This document shows positions 1 through 8,682 of a DNA stretch of 47,519 nucleotides, in pieces (position 1 is the first letter of the stretch; each line of letters begins with the position of its first letter). The position numbers were made by a program, and so were the translations under genes. Source of the stretch: Reclinomonas americana ATCC 50394 (taxonomy: Eukaryota; Jakobida; Jakobea; Jakobida); NCBI GenBank assembly GCA_048213135.1, contig PS015083.1:89116-136634 (forward strand). Reading direction: 5' to 3'. The notes beneath the pieces were generated by a model. The model was not told the DNA's origin, did no database searches, and was given only the letters and a program-made list of their open reading frames with translations.

Positions 1-269
1 TGGCAAGTGGTGAGTGATGGTCGCGGCGTGAGGGGCGTGGATGTGTGACGTGACTCATTTTCCCCCACGATGATACAGGCCGCTGTGGTTGAGTCCGCGC
101 CAGGTGCGCGTGGTGCCCGTGTCGGAGCGCTTCTGCGACTATGCCTTTGAGGTGCGCAACCGTGTCTTCGAGGCCGGGTTTGACGCCGAGGTGGACGACA
201 GCGACAACACTGTCAGCAAGAAGGTGCGCACGGCCCAGGTCGAGCACTGGAACTACATTCTCGGTGAGT

Positions 270-330
<61 letters not shown>

Positions 331-503
331 TTGACGAGTGCGCAGCGAGTTGCTGATTTTGTGTGGCGGTGGTAGTGGTCGGCCAGGATGAGCTGGATCA
401 CCAGACGGTGAATGTGCGCACCCGCGACAACGTCGTGCACGGCGAGTGCAAGGTGGAGGAGCTCATCGAGAGGCTCAACCACTCGCGCGACGCCTTTGAG
501 TAA
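1..503 (+). CDS. TARS1: threonyl-tRNA synthetase, C-terminal part (partial)
   Basis: Attaches threonine to tRNA-Thr in the cytosol; only the anticodon-binding domain lies in the window. Exons 1-9, 79-263 and 376-503 join in phase (introns 10-78 and 264-375, both GTGAGT...AG). They read GKW, then PLWLSPRQVRVVPVSERF, and later VNVRTRDNVVHGE and a C-terminal EELIERLNH. These are the hallmark segments of the class II ThrRS anticodon-binding domain. The second intron carries a long GT microsatellite. The gene begins upstream of the window. It converges on LSm2, with 171 bp between stop codons and an AATAAA at 596-601. The family call is very secure; the cytosolic assignment is inferred from the nuclear introns. 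Confidence 0.95.
273..327. repeat. (GT)n microsatellite in ThrRS intron
   Basis: An uninterrupted run of roughly 27 GT dinucleotides fills half of a 112-nt intron, just downstream of its GTGAGT donor. It creates spurious Cys-Val ORFs. Confidence 0.95.
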
Positions 504-595
504 GCGAGTTCACTCTCTCCCCACATCACAACATACCGTCGCCAGTGCGCGACGCAAACAGGCAGAAGAGTTAGAAGAGAGAGAGAGAGAGTTTC

Positions 596-601
596 AATAA
601 A
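596..601 (+). terminator. candidate poly(A) signal AATAAA for ThrRS
   Basis: AATAAA lies about 95 nt after the ThrRS stop in the short convergent spacer towards LSm2. The hexamer is visible; its use is inferred. Confidence 0.4.
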
Positions 602-674
602 AAACAACCGAGCGACAGAGGAAAAGAAGTTGCATCGAAGGAGATTTTTCATTGAGGCAACGGCGGCGACTGCA

Positions 675-946
675 TCACTTCTTGGGCTGTGCACCGGCGC
701 TGGCCTGCTTGATCTCGATGCGACATGCGTTCTGCGGAACAGCAGCGACTGAGGGAGGTGAAGCAAAAGAGAGAGAGAGGGTGATAGAGAAGCAAAAACC
801 TGCAATGCCTCCGTGTCCACATCTGATGGGTCAATGTGCACGTACCGAATCACCGAGCCGCGGATAAAGCAGTTCTTGATGGACGCCTGTGCATAACAAC
901 ACGATCATGAATGAGTGCCGAAAGCAGACAAGGACAACTGGCATCG

Positions 947-979
<33 letters not shown>

Positions 980-1374
980 TCTTCTCTCTCCCAAGAGAAC
1001 ATGCCATGATGCATCTCTCTTCCCTCTCTTCTCCCTCTCTCCATCACACACACGCACATAACCACTGTCTCCAAGACAACTTGCCACGATGCATCCCTCT
1101 CCGCTCTCTTCTCTCTTCCCCTCACACACAAACACACGCACCAAGTGGGGGAACTTGTCGGGGTCACTGACTCGAATGTCGTCGAGCTTGAAGTTGAGGT
1201 ACTCGTCGACAGAGTTGATAAAGCCGCGAATCGTCAGCTCATTCTTCAGCTCCACTTCCACCACTTTGCCGCGCAGATTCTTGAACAAGCTGAAGAACAA
1301 CTGCGTGCGAGGAGATCAACATTGAGTGTGCAGAGTGCAAGGGAGGGCGGCCAGGAAGCACGACAGCGCACCAT
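675..1374 (-). CDS. LSM2: U6 snRNA-associated Sm-like protein LSm2
   Basis: Subunit of the LSm2-8 ring that binds the U6 snRNA 3' end in the spliceosome, and of the cytosolic LSm1-7 mRNA decay ring. Exons (minus) are 1372-1374, 1142-1300, 800-886 and 675-731, giving 101 aa (human LSm2 is 95). Visible Sm motifs include VVEVELKNELTIRG, NSVDEYLNFKLDDI and KNCFIRGSVIRYVHI. The initiator ATG stands alone in its exon: ATG is followed at once by a GTGCGC donor, and the next exon opens with LFFSLFKNL, which matches the family start after Met. The intron at 887-1141 holds a CT-rich tandem duplication. The gene is divergent from uL3. The call is very secure. Confidence 0.94.
983..1135. repeat. imperfect ~77-bp tandem duplication inside LSm2 intron
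   Basis: Two CT/CA-rich blocks, each containing a 'gccaygatgcatc' core followed by CT tracts and CACACA, lie head to tail (about 983-1055 and 1060-1135) in the longest LSm2 intron. They are preceded by a pure CT run at about 944-970. No coding content is seen. Confidence 0.7.
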
Positions 1375-1679
1375 TGTGTGTGAGAATGAATCCACGGCCC
1401 ATCTCGACCGATTGACGTCCACTCCCAAACCTCGGCAAAAGGTGAGCGCAGGTCGCCGCTCTTGTACGCGCGTGTGTGTGCCTGTGGTGTGCACGACTGC
1501 TCGTATCTCTGTGCATGTCATAGTGTGCATCTTTGCGCGCGTGTGCGTGTGTGGGGAGAGGGGGAAAGAGATGGCTTGCATGTCCTTTACGCTGCATGTG
1601 CATGCCGCACCTCACGCACTCCCTCACTCGGGCTTGTTGTTGTTTCCCCTTGTGGATTTGCAGGTTATACACACACGCT
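1375..1679. promoter_or_regulatory. shared upstream region of LSm2 and uL3
   Basis: 305 bp separate the divergent start codons of LSm2 and ribosomal protein uL3. The stretch is rich in GTGTGTGC/GCATGT words and has a short pyrimidine tract near 1640. I see no TATA box or other gene. Promoter function is inferred from gene layout only. Confidence 0.5.
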
Positions 1680-3467
1680 ATGTCGCACCGCAAGTTCTCG
1701 GCACCCCGCCACGGTGAGTGGGTCGCGCGTTTGCTGGGTGCCATGGCTCCCTCCCCCCATGTGACACTCACCGTTTTTTTTGTTCCACTTGCCAGGCTCC
1801 CTGGGCTTCCTGCCCCGCAAGCGCTGCGTGCGCCACCAGGGCAAGGGTGAGCAAGAATGTGTCCCCACGTTGATGATGGACTTGTCGTGCTCACCAGTCG
1901 TCATTTGTGTGTTACAGTCAAGTCGTTCCCCCGCGACGACGCCAAGAAGCCGTGCCACTTCACCGCCTTCATGGGCTACAAGGCTGGCATGACCCACATT
2001 GTGCGCCAGGCCAACCGCGTCGGCTCCAGTTGCGTTGCTGGCTGGCTGGCCTTGCGCGCAATGCATGACACTGACGACGTGTTTGGTGGTGTGCAGAGAT
2101 TCACGAGAAGGACGTTGTCGAGTCGGTCACCATCATTGAGTGCCCGCCGATGATTGTGGTCGGCATGGTCGGCTACGTCGAGACCCCGCGCGGCCTGCGC
2201 ACCCTGACCACGGTGTGGGCGGAGAACCTGTCCAACGAGGTCAAGCGCCGCTTCTACAAGAACTGGACGCACGCCAAGAAGAAGGCCTTCACCAAGTACG
2301 CCAAGAAGTGGGCCAGCGAGAAGAAGGAGATCGAGACCGAGATTGCTCGCATCAAGAAGTACTGCCAGGTCGTGCGCGCCCTCGCTCACACCCAGATCCA
2401 CAAGATTGGCCTGCGCCAGAAGAAGGCCCACTTGCTCGAGATCCAGGTTTGTAATCACACACACACACATGTGCGCGCGTGAAGATGGCCCCGANNNNNN
2501 NNNNNNNNNNNNNNNNNNNNNNNNNNNNNNNNNNNNNNNNNNNNNNNNNNNNNNNNNNNNNNNNNNNNNNNNNNNNNNNNNNNNNNNNNNNNNNNNNNNN
2601 NNNNNNNNNNNNNNNNNNNNNNNNNNNNNNNNNNNNNNNNNNNNNNNNNNNNNNNNNNNNNNNNNNNNNNNNNNNNNNNNNNNNNNNNNNNNNNNNNNNN
2701 NNNNNNNNNNNNNNNNNNNNNNNNNNNNNNNNNNNNNNNNNNNNNNNNNNNNNNNNNNNNNNNNNNNNNNNNNNNNNNNNNNNNNNNNNNNNNNNNNNNN
2801 NNNNNNNNNNTTCATTGTGTGTGTCGCGGTGCAGGTCAACGGTGGCACCGTCGACGACAAGGTGGCATTTGTGCGCGCTCGCTTCGAGCAGCCGATCAAC
2901 GTCAACGAGGTGTTCGAGGTCAACCAGATGATCGACACCATCTCGATCACCAAGGGCCACGGCTACACTGGTGTGACGAAGCGCTGGGGTGTGCGCCGCC
3001 TGCCGCGCAAGACCCATCGCGGTCTCCGCAAGGTCGCTTGCATTGGTGCGTGGCATCCGTCCCGCGTCATGTTCCAGGTCGCCCGTGCTGGTCAGAGCGG
3101 CTACTTCCACCGCACTGAGATCAACAAGAAGGTGTACCTGATGGGCAACGGCTCGAACCCCAAGTCTGGCACCACCGACGCCGACGTGACGGCCAAGTCG
3201 ATCAACCCGATGGGCGGCTTCCACCACTACGGCATTGTCAGCGAGGACTTCATCATGGTCCGCGGCTCTGTCGGCGGCCCGATCAAGCGCGTCATCACCC
3301 TGCGCAAGTCGCTGCTGACCCACACCTCCCGCTTCTCGCGCGAGCAGATCAAGCTCAAGTTCATCGACACGTCGAGCAAGTTCGGCCACGGCCGCTTCCA
3401 GACCGACGAGGAGAAGAGGAAGTACATGGGCCTGCTCAAGAAGGACCGCAAGGCCGAGGAGGCTTAA
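1680..3467 (+). CDS. RPL3: 60S ribosomal protein L3 (uL3)
   Basis: Core protein of the large ribosomal subunit near the peptidyl-transferase centre. Exons 1680-1713, 1796-1846, 1918-2028, 2097-2446 and 2835-3467 join in phase to about 394 aa, the usual uL3 length. The start [20 protein letters not shown], the internal [16 protein letters not shown] and the tryptophan-finger region [19 protein letters not shown] are diagnostic. The intron at 2447-2834 contains a 317-N gap, so no coding sequence is lost. The intron starting at 2029 uses a GTTGCG donor; the conserved protein fixes that junction exactly (GS then K then IHEKDVVE). The call is certain. Confidence 0.98.
2494..2810. other. assembly gap inside uL3 intron 4
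   Basis: A run of N lying wholly in an intron; flanks are CA-rich and GT-rich, suggesting a collapsed microsatellite. Confidence 0.95.
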
Positions 3468-3745
3468 ACGCCTTTTTCGCGAGCGAACCCCAGTGCACTT
3501 GCTCTGTTGTGGCGGTGATGTCTCTGTTTGTGTTTCTTTGCGTTTTCTTCTCCCTCTCGTTTTCTTCGCCCGCCAGCAAGCCGTCGACATTATCGCCACC
3601 AGTAGCTTCCGCCACCACCACCACCTCCACCACTACTTCTGTATGCGTGTCGTGTGACCTTTTTCCTCTTTGCCGAGTACACTTCCCCACAGAACAGTGC
3701 TGGAGGTTGTGCATNNNNNNNNNNNNNNNNNNNNGTCTCTCCACA
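3468..3745. other. spacer between convergent uL3 and HEXXH gene
   Basis: 278 bp containing a 20-N gap (3715-3734). It is T-rich after the uL3 stop, with short CCACCA repeats. I see no gene in it. Confidence 0.6.
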
Positions 3746-5354
3746 TCATGATTCACTTGGGGCGCGCGCAAAGGAGCTGCGGATTTGGCGCCATCTCGGC
3801 TCCTGCGACGCACTCCACCCGTGCGCCAGCAGTTGTCGCGCCTGCGGCGATGCAAAGGGGGTGAGGAGGGGAGAGTGAGAGAGAGAGGAAGGCTGGGGAG
3901 ACGTACCGCATCGGGAGATCGGGAGCACTCATCGATCTCGTCGCCAGTCAAGCGATACAGCAAGTGCGTGATCTGCACAACTGAGCATTAGCTCTCTTGT
4001 GGAGTGGAGGCAAGAAAATAAGATAAAACAGTGCACCTCGGTCGCTGAATGTAGGAACTTGCAGTCGAGCAAATGCTGGTGCGCTCGTCGGAACCGGCGG
4101 CGTCGTTGTACGAGCCGCCAGGCGGCCGTCAGTACAGTGGCGGCGACAGGAGCCTTGAAGGCCAGCCATCGCGGCAGATGCAGTTCTTGTCGTTGTAGTG
4201 CTGCAGAGGAGCTCGTCAGGCATGGAAAAACAAAGAGGCGATCACGAGACAAGCACCATCAACATCGCCGACAACCGAGAGCAGAAACGACACGGACAGC
4301 CACACCGAGTCGGTGGCGCTGGCCACCAGCGGCGACAAGAGGCGACGCCACGTGCTAGTGGAGAGAGAAAACGCAAACATCTCCTCGTACTTGTCGTCGT
4401 GCATGCGCTTATTGGCTCCGAGACGACTGCACAGAGGCGCACTGGTGGTGCGACGGCAGTGAGTCCGCGTCACGCAATAGAGGCACAGAGATGCATTAAA
4501 CACACACCGACTGGCGTGCGCGAGTTCATGCGCCAGGACTTCTGTTTGCGGCACACGACCACGGCCTGCACGAGGGAATCAGTCGACGAAGCAAAAACGA
4601 AGTCGGGAGCGATCATGCGAACCGATCTGAATGAGGCACTGGTTGACGGCCAGATCGTAACACACACCGCCCGCGAACCACGGCAAGTGACTGCCGTACA
4701 CAGACACGCCTTGTCAGCAGATGCGACGACGATGTCGACAGGCAGCGCAGTCACGAAACCGCGATGATCGAATGACCGGCACCCAGTCCACCATCACGCC
4801 AAACGTGTCGCGCACCAGCTGTCGCGCCGCCTGCATACTCTCCTCTGGCACCACCTCGACCGTCTGCTGCCACTCCTCCCACGACGACCAGAGCTTCTCC
4901 CTGTCGCCGACTCGAGATGAACAACAACAACAACAACAGCGACACAAGGATGATCGATGGATGGTACCGTTCGACAACGATCCGCTCCCAGTTCGGCACA
5001 AACTCCTCGTACAGAGCGCGCACCTGCTCCACAAAGTCGCCATCGGAGGCGCCTGGTGCTTTTTGCGTGTCGCAGATGAGCTGGCGAGAAAAGACAATGA
5101 ACGCGCGGAAACACACCTGGGAAAATGCCGTGCGCGTCCAGCAATCGCAGCTGTGCATCGCTAAACCTCTTCTCGGTCACATGATCGCCGCCAGAGCGCA
5201 CGGGAAGCGGATGCAGCTGTCGCAGCAGCCGCAGCGCGCGATCCATGCAATCATGAATGGACAGAACGAGGCCGCGAGCACCAACACGTGGCGCTTTCTG
5301 TCCCGACCTCACGCCACACAGACGCGCAAGCACACGTGTTCGTTCAAACCGCAC
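3746..5354 (-). CDS. unrecognised membrane protein with HEXXH motif (putative metallopeptidase-like)
   Basis: I do not recognise the family. At least eight exons join in phase: a start exon from 5117 upward, then 4968-5052, 4755-4900, 4623-4709, one starting at 4565, then three more ending at TGA 3746-3748. An N-terminal helical region is followed by DTFGVMVDWVPVIRSS and YGSHLPWFAGGVCYDL. Next comes EVLAHELAHA, an HEXXH zinc-site pattern, and about 20 residues later DDKYEEM, whose acidic residues could supply a third ligand. Two hydrophobic stretches follow: around SVWLSVSFLLSVV and around APVAATVLTAAW. The C-terminus reads RLTGDEIDECSRSP. The start at 5354 is the first ATG and is uncertain. 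ATP23 and M48 were considered, but their other signature residues are absent. Protease activity is inference from the motif alone. Confidence 0.65.
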
Positions 5355-5406
5355 CGACTTTGTGTCTTGTGTATTTGGCGTGTGTGTGTGGCACTCGAGT
5401 TACCCA
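5355..5406. promoter_or_regulatory. 52-bp spacer between divergent start codons
   Basis: Only 52 bp lie between the ATG assigned to the HEXXH protein (minus) and the ATG of the next plus-strand gene. The spacer is GT-rich. A shared promoter is inferred from layout; the HEXXH start is uncertain. Confidence 0.35.
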
Positions 5407-7735
5407 ATGGCAGCGTTGCGCTTCCTGGGCGGTCGTGCCAACAACGCGGCGTCCACGGCCATCTTACCCGTCGTGTCGGAGAGCACCGCCGCCGCACTTG
5501 CTGTCGCCGCTGCGGGTGTCGCTGGCGCAGTGCTGCCACCCGCAGTATCATCAGCACAACCGCCACCANNNNNNNNNNNNNNNNNNNNNNNNNNNNNNNN
5601 NNNNNNNNNNNNNNNNNNNNNNNNNNNNNNNNNNNNNNNNNNNNNNNNNNNNNNNNNNNNNNNNNNNNNNNNNNNNNNNNNNNNNNNNNNNNNNNNNNNN
5701 NNNNNNNNNNNNNNNNNNNNNNNNNNNNNNNNNNNNNNNNNNNNNNNNNNNNNNNNNNNNNNNNNNNNNNNNNNNNNNNNNNNNNNNNNNNNNNNNNNNN
5801 NNNNNNNNNNNNNNNNNNNNNNNNNNNNNNNNNNNNNNNNNNNNNNNNNNNNNNNNNNNNNNNNNNNNNNNNNNNNNNNNNNNNNNNNNNNNNNNNNNNN
5901 NNNNNNNNNNNNNNNNNNNNNNNNNNNNNNNNNNNNNNNNNNNNNNNNNNNNNNNNNNNNNNNNNNNNNNNNNNNNNNNNNNNNNNNNNNNNNNNNNNNN
6001 NNNNNNNNNNNNNNNNNNNNNNNNNNNNNNNNNNNNNNNNNNNNNNNNNNNNNNNNNNNNNNNNNNNNNNNNNNNNNNNNNNNNNNNNNNNNNNNNNNNN
6101 NNNNNNNNNNNNNNNNNNNNNNNNNNNNNNNNNNNNNNNNNNNNNNNNNNNNNNNNNNNNNNNNNNNNNNNNNNNNNNNNNNNNNNNNNNNNNNNNNNNN
6201 NNNNNNNNNNNNNNNNNNNNNNNNNNNNNNNNNCCACTGTCATCATCATCTGCGCCATTGCCGGTACCGTCGTCGACTGGCGTGCCGCTGATGAGCGGCG
6301 ATAACAATCTCGTCAACAACAGCGTTGGCGCTGGCGGCGGCGCCGGTGGTCGCTTGTGGGACTGCTGCTGCTGCCAGTGCCGCCATAACAACATGGCGCA
6401 TCATAACAGCAGCGGCGAGTCATTATTCGACGACGACGACGATGATGATGATGGTGATGACGATGATGGAGAAGAGGTGGCTGGTCAAGGCGCAGGCGCA
6501 GGTGGGGATATGGAGTCTGGACGGCGACAGTATCGGCACTTTCGTGGACGCCAGCGTCGCTCGTCTGTGTCGCGGCGACAGCAGCAGCAGCAGCAGCAGC
6601 AGTTGAGGGGAAGAGCAGCGGGAGGCGGTAATACGTGTTGTGGATGGTCGTGCGGCATGGGTACGCGCTGCTGCTGTGGACGGAACCATGGTGCGGCGTC
6701 GTTGGCATACCAGCTGCTGACGGATGAGGTTTGCCAATGTCTTGCTCAAGCACATACACGTGGCCGTGTGATCATGTCGANNNNNNNNNNNNNNNNNNNN
6801 NNNNNNNNNNNNNNNNNNNNNNNNNNNNNNNNNNNNNNNNNNNNNNNNNNNNNNNNNNNNNNNNNNNNNNNNNNNNNNNNNNNNNNNNNNNNNNNNNNNN
6901 NNNNNNNNNNNNNNNNNNNNNNNNNNNNNNNNNNNNNNNNNNNNNNNNNNNNNNNNNNNNNNNNNNNNNNNNNNNNNNNNNNNNNNNNNNNNNNNNNNNN
7001 NNNNNNNNNNNNNNNNNNNNNNNNNNNNNNNNNNNNNNNNNNNNNNNNNNNNNTTCGTTGTGCGTTTCTCTCTCTGTATAAACAGGAGCCGACGACGAGT
7101 TCCACGGCGTGCTGTGTGTCGGGCGGTGCGGCTCCCGCGGCGCCGTTGTTGCCGCTCCCAGTGACCACAAATTCGTTGTCGTCGGCGTCGGCGGCGGCCA
7201 GCTGTTGTCGTCCTGGTGGCGGCGGCGGTGGATCCACCACGCGACGGAATAGACCTGGCGGCCGGCGCATTCGTTTCGCCATTGTCGCTGTGCTCATCAT
7301 CTTGCTGGCGGCCACCGCCGTGCTGCTCTTCTTCACCTCCAATGCACATTTGGGCATGCGACAGCGCTTTGCGCTGGGGGCGCCCATGCGACTGAGCTCG
7401 TCGTCGGCCGGTCCCATGCGCAGTCTGGAGGACAAGTTCTCGGCGCTGCGAGTTGCGCACTACTCTCTTGTTGTGGTGATGGTGACGGTGGCGTGGATGT
7501 CTAATAACACCTCATCGCACAGCAATCCGCCGAGGCCACCATCGATGCCGTGTGTCGAGCCGCGCACTGTCGTCGCAGAAAGTCGTTGCCTGTTGCCACT
7601 ACCGTCCCCACGTCGTCGTCGTCGTCGTCGCCCACGGGTGCGACCGGCGGTGCATTGTCAATAGTGCCGTCGCCACCGTCAATGCCGACGGCGACTGTCG
7701 AGTCCGACGCTGTGGTGGAGGGCAGCAAAGAGGCC
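5407..7735 (+). CDS. low-complexity single-pass membrane protein, type II-like (partial, gapped)
   Basis: Not recognised. It opens MAALRFLGGRANNAAS and runs into a 664-N gap (5570-6233). Coding resumes with a Ser/Pro-rich stretch, clustered cysteines (WDCCCCQC), a run of eight Asp, a poly-Gln run and more Cys clusters (CCGWSCG). An intron (from 6730 to 7085, with a 273-N gap) and another (7452-7525, GTTGCG donor) join in phase. One clear transmembrane helix, FAIVAVLIILLAATAVLLFF, follows basic residues (RRIRF), so the N-terminus is probably cytosolic. After it come SLEDKFSALR and a Ser/Thr-rich segment ending in a gap at 7736. Whether the 5407 start belongs to the same gene is inferred across the gap. 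Function unknown. Confidence 0.5.
5570..6233. other. assembly gap (664 N)
   Basis: Interrupts the coding sequence of the low-complexity membrane protein; the frame before and after differs, so the length is an estimate. Confidence 0.95.
6781..7053. other. assembly gap (273 N) within an intron
   Basis: Lies between a GTTTGC donor at 6730 and an acceptor just before 7086, with a CT tract at the right edge. Coding phase is kept across the intron. Confidence 0.9.
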
Positions 7736-7982
7736 NNNNNNNNNNNNNNNNNNNNNNNNNNNNNNNNNNNNNNNNNNNNNNNNNNNNNNNNNNNNNNNNN
7801 NNNNNNNNNNNNNNNNNNNNNNNNNNNNNNNNNNNNNNNNNNNNNNNNNNNNNNNNNNNNNNNNNNNNNNNNNNNNNNNNNNNNNNNNNNNNNNNNNNNN
7901 NNNNNNNNNNNNNNNNNNNNNNNNNNNNNNNNNNNNNNNNNNNNNNNNNNNNNNNNNNNNNNNNNNNNNNNNNNNNNNNNNN
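7736..7982. other. assembly gap (247 N) between convergent genes
   Basis: Hides the 3' ends of both the plus-strand membrane protein gene and the minus-strand FAM136A-like gene. Confidence 0.9.
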
Positions 7983-8435
7983 CGAAACTGCGGATGATGT
8001 CCGACAGAGAGCGGCGCACAGCTGAAAGTGCGAGTGCAGCTTGTTTGAGACGGCCGACATTTGGGCTGAGCCCAGCATGCGTGCCTCGGCCTGCACTTCG
8101 TGTGGACCTGTGCAACACAGAAGCACGGTGAGTGAATGAATCATCTCTTCTCGCCGCGCATCCACGACAACAACAACATTACCATGGTGACCGTGCGCCG
8201 CCAAGTGCGTCACTGTGCAGCAGCTGATGCACGACTCGAGAAAGTCGCAACACCGCATGTCGCCAACTGTGGCTCCACAAAAGGCATTGCAGCGTGGCGC
8301 CTCCACTTGCTCCCGGACACGACAGCACATGTTCTGTACGTCGACCTCGTTGCGCTCGCACAGAGCACCTGTGCTGTCCACGCTCCACATTGGGCTCACG
8401 TGCAAGCTCTCCTCACACACTCCTCGGTTCCGTTC
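7983..8435 (-). CDS. FAM136A-like CX3C protein (both ends in gaps)
   Basis: FAM136A (DUF842) proteins are small helical proteins with repeated CX3C motifs, reported in mitochondria. Two exons join in phase (intron about 8110-8183). They show RCNAFC, then FLESCISCC, and after the intron AEARMLGSAQMSAVSNKL and LCAALC. This gives three CX3C pairs with roughly the FAM136A spacing (a CX3C, a second about 20 residues on, then a third after a helix of about 30). The fourth expected CX3C would fall in the gap at 7736-7982, and the N-terminus in the 20-N gap at 8436-8455. Homology is inferred from the cysteine pattern rather than from strong residue identity. Confidence 0.5.
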
Positions 8436-8455
8436 NNNNNNNNNNNNNNNNNNNN

Positions 8456-8682
8456 TCAATGATACTGTCGTGTGCTGTTGATGACAGTGATACGCACGAA
8501 ACTAACTTGGTGGTCGTGTCGCAGAGCGTGCAAAACGAGAATCGATACAAGTCAGCGCAGCACTTTTGCTACCGACAGGCCGCCGCATCATAGAGACAGT
8601 GATGGAGCAGTGAAAAAAAGACAAAAAACAATCAATCAGCAGAATTCTCGCAACATTCATGTTTATTTCTTGCCGCCAGTCG
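8456..8682. other. spacer between FAM136A-like gene and GARP gene
   Basis: A candidate first exon of the FAM136A-like gene could lie here on the minus strand (an ATG near 8592 opens a short frame), but it cannot be tied in across the 20-N gap. Otherwise nothing is seen except the AATAAA listed separately. Confidence 0.4.
8662..8667 (-). terminator. candidate poly(A) signal AATAAA for GARP gene
   Basis: AATAAA on the minus strand begins 16 nt after the TAG stop of the GARP-type gene. Function inferred from position. Confidence 0.5.

Noticed and set aside
4460-4720. ATP23 (M76) protease
   Set aside because: The HEXXH is present, but the family's following Cys/Asp pattern and the AC-E-RA segment are not.
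4917-7664. A 915-residue plus-strand ORF starting in Asn codons
   Set aside because: It crosses the HEXXH gene on the opposite strand and two N-gaps. Only the part after 6234 matches the membrane protein; the start is an artefact of a CAA repeat and of N-run translation.
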